A stretch of 64,000 nt of DNA, taken from positions 1,302,001 through 1,366,000 of the forward strand of contig OY723271.1 of the NCBI GenBank assembly GCA_963210315.1, given 5' to 3'. The notes beneath the pieces were generated by a model. That model did not search any database and had not been told where the DNA came from. It saw only the letters and a program-made list of their open reading frames with translations. This document shows, one piece after another, positions 55,781-64,000 of the stretch (positions are counted from its first letter, which is position 1; each line of letters starts with the position of its first letter). The position numbers were made by a program, and so were the translations under genes. This DNA is from Rhynchopus euleeides (Eukaryota > Euglenozoa > Diplonemea > Diplonemida > Diplonemidae).

Positions 55781-56927
55781 GGGGGGGTCAAATGCCACCC
55801 TTTTACGTGGACAAACACGATTTTTCAAAAAACCGGCGCAGAGGCCCCAAAGCCCCCGTAAACCCTCCAAACCCCCCCAGATCGGTCCGGAAACCCATCG
55901 AACCCCACTTTTCCACCATTCCGGGCACCTCAGGTGCCCGAATTGGGGTACCTAAATTTTGTGCCACCGTTTGGTACCGTACAGTGCCACTGTGTGGGAG
56001 GTTGGAAAAGAAAATGCCCCAACACACCACATCTGAGGGTTGCAATGCATGTTGCTTGCCAACCACGTCATCCGGTGGGTGTCAGGCGCTATGTAGGTGG
56101 CATTAGCCAGGTCTTCGATGTGTTCTGGCTTGTATATATACCTCCCTGCCACCATGCACCGGGAGGCTGCCTGTAGGTACGGAACAGTCCAGATGGTCGT
56201 GTGATTCCTGTGCAGCAGTGCTCCACAACCGGGATGTGTTGACAACGACTGTTGCAACACGAGCTGTACATTCCGGGAACACATGAAGTGCGCTGTCGTG
56301 GTACCCATTGTGCCAGAATTGGTAGTTGCTGCGGTCTACTTTGCCTGGCCCAAGAGCACTGGTACTGAACGGTGCAATATGCGTGGCGAGGTGAATACAA
56401 CGGAAGCGCGCAAAGTCAATACAGCTCTCGGATGGCGGGTGGTGGTGCCACTAGTGTGTGACGTTCACTCGAGGATACAACGCATCACAATGAATCAGCA
56501 ACCGTGGACCGAGTACACTACGCTCTCTGTGGCTGGTGTGGGGGACAAAGGCAGTGCCTGTGCCGCAGGCAGGGAGGTATATATACAAGCCAGAACACAT
56601 CGAAGACCTGGCTAATGCCACCTACATAGCGCCTGACACCCACCGGATGACGTGGTTGGCAAGCAACATGCATTGCAACCCTCAGATGTGGTGTGTTGGG
56701 GCATTTTCTTTTCCAACCTCCCACACAGTGGCACTGTACGGTACCAAACGGTGGCACAAAATTTAGGTACCCCAATTCGGGCACCTGAGGTGCCCGGAAT
56801 GGTGGAAAAGTGGGGTTCGATGGGTTTCCGGACCGATCTGGGGGGGTTTGGAGGGTTTACGGGGGCTTTGGGGCCTCTGCGCCGGTTTTTTGAAAAATCG
56901 TGTTTGTCACCCCCATTTGACCCCCCC
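55781..56927. mobile_element. Element D: 1147-bp sister of element C
   Basis: TA at 55779-55780 and 56928-56929, inside a C-TA-C tract (about 12 C before, 12 or more after). The core (56142-56565) is in the same orientation as in element C, but the tip with CCACCCTTTTACGTGG is at the left here and at the right in C. The only base difference I saw in the core is 'gtacaat' versus 'gtacact'. Same short frames as in C; no transposase. Confidence 0.88.
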
Positions 56928-56929
56928 TA

Positions 56930-58250
56930 CCCCCCCCCCCCCCGGCCTGTTTTAACCCTTTTTTTGCGGCCTTTTTTTTATCCTGCGGGGGGGGGAAGCA
57001 ATCACACGCACATGGTTTGCCCCCGCCACCCACCCACACCCGATCCCTTACCCCCACCCCCCCATTCCCTTGCCACATTCTTTTGTTTGCGCTAAACCAC
57101 CCCACCATCTCTCTCTCTCTCTCTTTAAGTTGACACCGCAACGTTCCCTCGCAAATATCCCCCCCTCCCCCCTACCCATGGATGTTGCTGTTGTGTTGTG
57201 ATGCGGTGTGCCCAGCAGCAGGTGGGTGCAGTGCATCGATCAACAGCACAGTGTCAATACGGTGTGCTGGGAAGTGAGCTTCCTGCTTGAGGACCGACCT
57301 GCTGGTGGCACGTTGCATGCTGTTGGGTAACATGGTAGGCCACTTGTTCGTAGGGTGACTCGTGCACCGTGCAGGCATTGCTGCAGAGGGGGTGGCGGGC
57401 GTTACTTCTTCTCAACGAAAGCGGGACCATCTGGTCAAGCTTACTCTGGGCAAGCTCTGTCGCAGTGTCCGGTGGTTGTTCCCCACACATCTGGAATAAA
57501 CAGTTGGGAAGAAGGAGATGGGTCGTTTCCCCCCCGCTATACCCGGCAACTTTTGATTCTTTCGGCTGAAAAAAGAGGTTCGGCGGAGGCCCATCGCCGC
57601 CATCACCCCACCGCCGCCGCCCCTCCATCCCCCTATTTTTTATTTTCTTTTTTTGCTTTTCGAGTTCCCCCCCCCCCTTTTTTTTCTTTATAACCCTTCA
57701 GCACTGCCCCCTCCCCCCCTCCCCGTTCGTTCCCTCCCCTCCACGCCATCCCCGCCTTTGGAGTAGGATTGCCCAACAAGAGCGGAGCAAAAGGAACTGC
57801 GATATCGTAGTGCACAACGAGTGGGGAGGAGGGTCGGACAGTGTGCGTAGTTTTTAAAAAAAACAAGAGAACCGGTGTGTGTGTGTGTGTGTGTGTGTGT
57901 GTGGCAGTGCAATGTGTGCGAGTGTGAGAGAGTACGGCAAAAAAAATAATGGCTATGTTGTCGTTGGATAGGGTGGGGCAAAAAAAAAGTGACATCTCTG
58001 AATCAGGGCTGTTCCTAACTGGGGGGCTTGTTCCCCACTTTCAGGATTCTGAACTATTTTTCTAAGAATTTTTGTAAGGGGGAAAAAAGTTTTTTTCTAA
58101 GAATTTTGTTAGGGGATTTTTTTTCTAAGGTTGTTTCGCAGAGGAAAAAACGTTTTCTAAGTTTTCCCCAGTCGACAGGGCGCGCACAAGGATGGAAGGG
58201 AAGTCTGTCCCCCGTACCGTTCGCCTTGCTGGCCAACTGGAGAGCCAGAC
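56930..58250. other. Intergenic, low complexity, possible pseudogene remnant
   Basis: Minus-strand readings at 57172-57500 (HESPYEQVAYHVTQQHATCH and, in another frame, VLKQEAHFPAHRIDTVLLID) look protein-like but lie in different frames and have no recognisable domain. A TG repeat is at 57874-57902. An imperfect inverted pair 'ttctaagaattttt' / 'aaaaattcttagaa' occurs at 58059-58072 and 59137-59150. Confidence 0.4.
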
Positions 58251-58251
58251 G

Positions 58252-58307
58252 TTCACTACCGTGGCCTCCGGCGGCTGGGGGGCTCCGCCCCCCAGACCCC
58301 CCTGTGG
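58252..58307 (+). repeat. Hairpin repeat Q, copy 2
   Basis: 'ttcactaccgtggcctccgg' followed by the CTGGGGGGC / GCCCCCCAG stem and 'acccccctgtgg'. Confidence 0.8.
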
Positions 58308-58431
58308 CATACGTCTCGTACTCAAGTCCTTCGAATCCCATCAGGTCGGGGTCCAACCACTCCAGTCGCCTCTGAGGACGCAGCCAACTCGCACAGAATC
58401 TGTACGCCCACACGAACAGATGTTCGCTACC

Positions 58432-58474
58432 GTGGCCTCCGGCGGCTGGGGGGCTCCGCCCCCCAGACCCCCCA
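58432..58474 (+). repeat. Hairpin repeat Q, copy 3
   Basis: Second + strand copy, 180 bp downstream of copy 2, with one change ('ttcgctaccgtgg'). Confidence 0.8.
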
Positions 58475-60681
58475 TGTAGCGTGTGCCCGTCCATCTATCT
58501 CACTTCCCCGGGTCCAGTGCAGCATAGGAGGTCAGCACCACATCCATGAAGCGCTTCTTCGAAGCCTGACTGACATCGGACAGGAGGTCGGGCTTCCCCA
58601 CCTGGGAGGTACACTTGCCGCGTTCGCGACATGCGTGACACGCAACACGCTACCTGAAACGTGAGTGTGCCTTGCTAACACGAGCATTTCAACGGTCTGC
58701 CGACGACCGTTCCCCAAACCAGTAAACCAGCAGTTTTGGAAAATCGGAGAGATCACCCTACTGTGCTGAATATGGTGCGCACCACTGCAAAAATCCCCGG
58801 GAGCTTTTGGGCTTTCAGACCTGAAGGGGCCAGCAGGTGGGTGGCGTCGGGGAGTGGCAGCTTTGTAACTGTCCTCCAGCTGCTGGCATGTCCAGCCCTG
58901 CGAGAGTGCCAAGGTGTATTGAGTCCCTGCGGAGCACAACCCCCGATGAGAATGAGTGCCAGATGATCCTCATTCATTTTCAGCTGTAACGCGCATGAGG
59001 GGCACTCTCTGCCGCAAGCATCTCTGGGCATCACCCGAGAGCTGTCACATGATGACGCGGAGAGAAATCAGAGAAAAAGTCCCGCCTGACGGGCACGCGC
59101 CTGGAAACTGTGGGGGGGCGAGCAAAAAATCCCTTGTAAAAATTCTTAGAAAAAACCTGGTTCCCCGACCCAAAAAACCTGGAAAAAGGGCTCGTTCCCC
59201 GCCCAGGCCTGCTCTGAATTGCTGATGATTGTGATGTAAGGAAAAGAAACTATGCCCTACCCCCCTCCCCCCCCCCCCCCCCCTCCCCCTCCCCCACCCC
59301 CACCCCACACACACCCCACACACACCCCACACCATCCCACCCCTGCCGGAAACATACATAAGATAGCGACGGGAGGGGAGACAGGAAGAGCCGTATACCG
59401 ATTTGGTTGGATTGGTTGTGGGAGGGGGGTGGGGTAGCGGGTGAGGCAGGTGAACGGGGAGGGGGGAGAAATGCCCATCTGTCGCATTCATCTAGAGGGG
59501 TTTATGGGGCTATGGAGGGGTGGGGGTGGCGTGGGGTGGGGTGGGTGATAAAAAAAATGCTGAAAATAGTGAAGGTGTAGTTCCTTCTTGGGCGGGGAGC
59601 ATGGCGGCCTAACCAGGTGAAGCTGATTCTCTTTCGTATAAGGTGAAGAGAGAGAAGGGAGGTGGGGGAGGGGGAGGGGGGCTGTTGGGCGCAAAACAAA
59701 AAAATATCTCCTGAGCAGGATGCGGCCCCTCAGACAGTTCCCCTGTCTCAGGGAATGGTCTCCGCTTGTGTATCACATGTGATATCATATGTGGGGGGCC
59801 CCATAATCTGGTTCTTCACTGCTGCCAAAGCAATAATTCACGTGTGTGAGTGTGACAGTGACGGTCTGCTCTGCAGAATCACTTGAGAGTCGGCTGTCCC
59901 TTGTGTGTGTCAGTGGAGAATCGCACCAAGAGCAAAGATGTGCATGCTCGGTGAGCTCGACACTGCCCCCTAAGTGAAAAGGGAAAATCCGAAAAGAAGA
60001 AGAAGAAGAAGAAAAAGATCCGCGCTGTGCCGCGTCTATATTTTGTGCAGCCCAAAGAAACAGCGGATAATGGGGGTGTTTTTTTTTAATAAAAAATTAG
60101 CCGCCACCCCTCCCCACGCCACCCTCCACCTCCCCCTCCCTGCCCCACCTCGTTCTCCATCACATCCCGGCTTTTTCCCTGCTGTCCAGCCGGAGGCAGG
60201 GTAGCGGTTGGGCACTGGGTGAAGAGACTCCACAGCGGGGAGTGGGGGGGGGAGGGGGGGAGGACGATCCTTCAGAACAGTCTCACTCAAAGCTCCTTGG
60301 CGAGAGCAGTGGAAAAGAAATACCCCCCCGGCCCCCGGTTCCCCCTCCTTTCCCCCCCTCTGGCCAAGCTGTAACCCTTTGACGTGCTTTGGCTGGGCGT
60401 ATGGAAGTTAAGGTGATGGTGGTTGTGGGGGCGCGCGGACTGCCCGTCTGCCCGTCTTCCCAGGACGTTTGCCAACCAACCTGCAACCTCTCTCCCTCTC
60501 GCTGTGAAGGGGGTGTAGGGTCGGTTGGAGGGGGGGGGGGGTGGGGGGGGGGGGTGCAATGGATGTGAATGACGTGGTAGTATGCCTGGAGCGGAGAGTG
60601 TGGTACCTTCCCACGTCGTATCAAGATGCCCCTCCCTCCCACCCTCCCACCCCCTCCACCCTCCCCTTTCCACAACACCTG
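58475..60681. other. Intergenic, decayed coding remnants
   Basis: A minus-strand reading at about 58900-59034 (MMPRDACGRECPSCALQLKM) carries a CxxC pair and resembles a second reading near 62770 (DASWRGRACGSC), so both may be fragments of one transposon protein. The rest is C/G tracts, AAG repeats near 59996-60015 and TG/CA repeats. No intact gene. Confidence 0.4.
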
Positions 60682-60878
60682 CCTTGTACAACATATCTGG
60701 TGTAGTGGGGGCCCTCGCTACCAGTCACTGCTCGTCACAGCTCGTCAGTCAGTGAGGGGAAGTGGGCTGGAGCTCACTTTTTCTCACTCAGTCACACTTG
60801 GTAGCGAAGGCCCCCAGTGACTACAAAAAGGACTAACATTGCGAGAAGGTGCTGGGAGATTTACTTTTCCATTCACTC
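60682..60878 (+). repeat. Dispersed repeat R, copy 5, interrupted by MITE J and cut by element G
   Basis: The segments 60682-60706 and 60816-60878 together form one copy, split by MITE J copy 2. The copy stops at 'attcactc', where the palindromic element (60879) begins. Confidence 0.8.
60707..60815. mobile_element. MITE J, copy 2 (109 bp)
   Basis: Ends GGGGGCCCTCGCTACCA / TGGTAGCGAAGGCCCCC, inserted in repeat R. Comparison with uninterrupted R copies gives the target 'tgtagtgactac', now 'tgtagt'-element-'agtgactac', so AGT (or AGTG) is duplicated. Confidence 0.85.
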
Positions 60879-61472
60879 CACGGTGGGATCTTGTAAATTT
60901 TACATGTAAAAATACTGATTTTTACATGTATTATACATGTATAATACTTGCATGTCAACTATTATACATGTATAATACATGTATATGCCTGAAATATACA
61001 TGTAAAATACATGTATATCAAGTAAAAATACATGTATAATAGTTGCATGTCAACTATTATACATGTATTTTTACTTGATATACATGTATTTTACATGTAT
61101 ATTTCATGCATTTACATGTATTTTACATGTATAATACTTGTCATGCAAGTATTATACATGTAAAATACTTGCATGCAAGTAAAATACATGTATTTTACTT
61201 GCATGCAAGTATTTTACTTGTCATGCAAGTATTATACATGTATTTTACTTGTCGTGCAAGTATTTTACATGTATAATACTTGCATGACAAGTATTATACA
61301 TGTAAAATACATGTAAATGCATGAAATATACATGTAAAATACATGTATATCAAGTAAAAATACATGTATAATAGTTGACATGCAACTATTATACATGTAT
61401 TTTTGCTTGATATACATGTATTTTACATGTATATTTCAGGCATATACATGTATTATACATGTATAATACATG
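60879..61472. mobile_element. Element G, copy 2: uninterrupted, right end truncated
   Basis: Left tip CACGGTGGGATCTTG after TC, then the TACATGTA palindrome body without the F1 and F2 insertions. The right inverted tip is missing; sequence changes at 'ataatacatg' to 'aatctgcccc'. Confidence 0.85.
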
Positions 61473-61484
61473 AATCTGCCCCGT

Positions 61485-61635
61485 TAACGGGTAACCGGTA
61501 TTACCGGGTATTACCGGAAACCCGGTAATCGGCCTCCATTACCGGGTATTACCGGGTCAAAAACGGGTATTACCGGGTAAAATCGGGGGTATTACCGGGT
61601 CCGGTAATACCCGTTTTCGTATTACCGGGGATTTT
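61485..61635. repeat. Cluster of ATTACCGGGT repeats
   Basis: About ten units of 'attaccgggt' or its complement, with GTTAACGGGTAACCGG at the left edge. It directly follows the truncated palindromic element, so it may be another element inserted at or replacing its right end. Confidence 0.7.
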
Positions 61636-63046
61636 CCGTGGGGATTTCCTTGGTACAGGGATGGTTCGTGGGGTGTCGCAGTGAATCAACTGCAGGGTTC
61701 TGGTGATCTTCCGTCTGGCAGTCCAAGGGAAGGTGCGCGGGGGGAATGTCAGGTGTTAGGTGACCCCCCCTGCGTTTATCTGAAGGCCAGCCTCTGCAGC
61801 CCCTCCTGGCCCACCCCTCACAGAGGCGGCCCTGGGAACACTGGGAGTGGGAACGGCTGGGGAACACCCACGTTCAGTACAACCAAGATCTATGAGGCAG
61901 GCCTTGCGGCATGGCGGTGGGGGGCTGTGTTGGCGTGGCGTGCCCCGATGATTACACAAACAAAGGTCGAGATAATGAGCCCAGGCCCTGATTCCAACAC
62001 CTGTTCGTTCAACCAAGATCTATGAGGGACACACACCCCCCTGTCTGTGACTGTGTCCTCCGTGTGTTGCCTCCTCTCCCTCCCTCTTCAATGCACTTCA
62101 TGGCCTCGTCCGCTTCCACGGAGGCAGAGCGTGTCGTCACACAACAGGCCGTCCACGAGGCTAAGTTCTTTGAAGCATGCATCATGACTTGTCCCGACTC
62201 GAACCAAGCTGATGATTTATCAGAGGGACCAGTAGCCAAGCAAGATGACAAGAAGCAGGCGCAACTCGTGCATATATTGAGGGCCTGGTCGAATCCACGT
62301 TTTGCTGGGACTTCTCTGGATTGCATCATATCGTAAGGGGTCGCTCAAATACCTTGCCGCACCAGCCCGGATCTTAGCTGCAGGTCCTGTACAGAGTGCC
62401 AGGTGCTCTTGTCAAGGGTGTCGCCAGAGAGGCTTCACATGGGAATGTGCGTCTTGCTGTGGAGCGTATCACAGAGAATTTCTCAAAATGGAAACGTGTC
62501 GACACCACAACTCCAGAACCAGCTCTTCCCGTCCACCTGCCCAAACCAGCCGTTGTCTGGGAGTCGTGAGGCCACCACGTGGGTCGACTGCAGGCTGGTT
62601 AGCTTCCGCTCATCATACACGGGGCGGATACTCAGCGTCCTGAAGGCAGGTGCGATTATCCACCTTGGCCCGGGGGCAGTCCAGTGGCGAGCCCGTGTTG
62701 AAGCCACCCCAGCAAATATAGCAAGTCCGCTCACCGTACTGTGACCTGCTGTGGCAGGAACCACAAGCCCGGCCACGCCAAGAAGCATCTCTCGGTACCA
62801 TAATGCTCGTTGGCTGCTCGCAGGTAAGTGTTGCGACAAGCACCCAGCCAGCAGAGCGATGTGACCGAATAACGGAGCTGGCGTGACCAAGCACTCGAGC
62901 CTGGGGTAAGAGAAGATGGCTTCCCTGAACGAAGGATCGATCATTGAAAACGAGGAGCCCTTCGCTCTGTGCCACTGTGTGCCCAACTGTGCCACTTTGC
63001 AACCAGTTTGGTGACGCACCGTTTCTGCATTTCTGAGCCAAGGTCC
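61636..63046. other. Degenerate interval, no intact gene
   Basis: Contains a short direct repeat 'caaccaagatctatgaggca' / 'caaccaagatctatgaggga' (61880 and 62009) and a minus-strand Cys-rich reading near 62620-62790 (GERTCYICWGGFNTGSPLDC). No gene with a defensible start and end. Confidence 0.4.
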
Positions 63047-64000
63047 TTAACCCTTTAAGTCCCAAGGCGCAATATATTGCGCCTACACCAGTGTTTAAGA
63101 TACTGTTATGAAAAACGGGGCTTAGCCCCGGTTTTCGAGATTTTGCCCCGAAAAACCGGGGGTGCCTCTTTTTTTTTTTCCACCGGGATTTTTCTGAGAT
63201 TCTGTCCGGGTACTCTTCCAGGGTACTTTTTGGCCAGAGGAGGCCGGGGCCAAGAGCACAGTGCCCTGCCCAGGCGTTCGCCCGATGAACCTGTTGAGCA
63301 CAAGGTGCACGTTGACGACATGCGGCGTGCGACTATGGAGCAGAATCAGCTGTTCACTACCGTGGCCTCCGGCGGCTGGGGGGCTCCGCCCCCCAGACCC
63401 CCCTGTGGCCTGTGCATGTCCAGAACCAAGTCTGCAAGGGCAACCTGCGGTGCTTTCAACACCACTACGCTCTCAAGAACGCCTTCCTCATCGACTGGCT
63501 CCTTCGCGTTGACGACAAGAAGGAGCGCGCTCCTCTCGGACCTGGCAGCGGCGGCGAAGTCAGTCCCCTGCAGACTCTCCACCCTGCCCATCCCAGTTGA
63601 GTGGCGTGGGGTGGTGTGTTGTGGGAAGGGAAAGCCCTTCCATTTGGGGAAATGGCCAAAATGTTACCCCCGATTACCCCCGATTTTCGGCGCGCAGCCC
63701 GGAACCCTATCTTTTACCCTGGCCTACACTTTCGGTTCACATTTTGTTAGCACGCATTTTTGTCTTTTTGGCAAACCCTGGGCACCATGAAAAGGGTTTG
63801 GACAGTTCTTTTCACGACAACAAAAATCGACGAGATATCTGTCTGTCGGTTGCCCGCCGTCAACCCTGAGAATCTGGGCCCAGGTCGGGTTTTCAGGTGA
63901 AAACAGCATTCTGGGCCCTTGGCTTTCTGTGCACACCCCAACAAGGTCTGGCATACTTTGCCGGGGGTCTTTGTGCCCGACCCTGGCCATCCGGTAAAGG
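63047..64000. mobile_element. piggyBac-like terminus; element extends right beyond the window
   Basis: TTAA (63047-63050) is followed by CCCTTTAAGTCCCAA and the palindrome GGCGCAATATATTGCGCC (63066-63083). A TTAA target followed by CCCTTT/CCCTAG-type tips and a subterminal palindrome is typical of piggyBac superfamily elements. No transposase domain is visible in the remaining 0.9 kb and the other terminus is outside the window. Hairpin repeat Q copy 4 lies inside at 63352-63409. Confidence 0.45.
63352..63409 (+). repeat. Hairpin repeat Q, copy 4
   Basis: Same 'ttcactaccgtggcctccgg' lead and 9-bp G/C stem as the 58252 copy, near-identical over about 57 bp. Confidence 0.8.

Noticed and set aside
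58320..58345. tRNA B-box-like 'ttcgaatccc'
   Set aside because: No A box, no cloverleaf-compatible flanks and no anticodon arm.

Overview
This window is nuclear DNA of a eukaryote, most likely a unicellular one (a protist or alga). Coding exons are GC-rich and contain spliceosomal introns whose donors are mostly GTATGT/GTATGC/GTATGG and whose acceptors follow pyrimidine tracts. Intergenic DNA is full of homopolymeric C/G runs, CT, TG and CA repeats, and miniature transposons. No rRNA, tRNA, operon or prokaryotic signal was found. I cannot place the lineage from sequence alone.

Layout. 1-8.2 kb is a gene graveyard: a broken eIF4A-like DEAD-box helicase fragment near the left edge, long stretches with no intact frame, and a frameshifted minus-strand pseudogene at 7.35-7.95 kb. 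8.2-12.1 kb is a two-exon gene for a single-pass membrane protein with a Coa1/Tim21-like C-terminal region; its intron holds a TA-flanked transposon (A). 12.1-19.8 kb is repeat-rich and contains a chain of three abutting elements (E, B and an AACCGGTT-array element I). 19.8-21.8 kb (minus) is a transposase-like protein with three C-terminal C2H2 fingers, broken by one frame change. 22.9-24.9 kb is a head-to-head inverted duplication of an unknown gene, one copy intact and one decayed. 27.5-28.4 kb is MOB4/phocein, bracketed by 255-bp inverted repeats. 30.7-35.2 kb holds a SAM-domain gene pair, a short derivative followed by its SAM+WW parent. 37.1-38.3 kb is a ubiquitin-like/basic protein with a motif seen in flagellar proteins. 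38.4-40.2 kb is a palindromic TACATGTA element carrying two nested insertions. 41.6-45.0 kb is an RCC1-repeat gene whose intron holds two abutting elements (C and H). 45.7-49.2 kb is a large coiled-coil gene, and 49.8-53.2 kb a four-exon CCCH zinc-finger protein with a very long Gln/His-rich region. 53-64 kb is mostly non-coding, with element D, MITEs, hairpin repeats, a second palindromic element and a piggyBac-like terminus at 63.05 kb.

The host genes look like ordinary eukaryotic housekeeping and cytoskeletal genes and do not form one pathway. The most unusual content is the mobile-element layer. Ten TA-flanked elements or element ends are visible. Several share the terminus G7TCA, several sit in TA dinucleotides embedded in poly-G/C tracts, some abut with one shared TA, and one pair (C and D) is identical except that the core is flipped relative to the tips.
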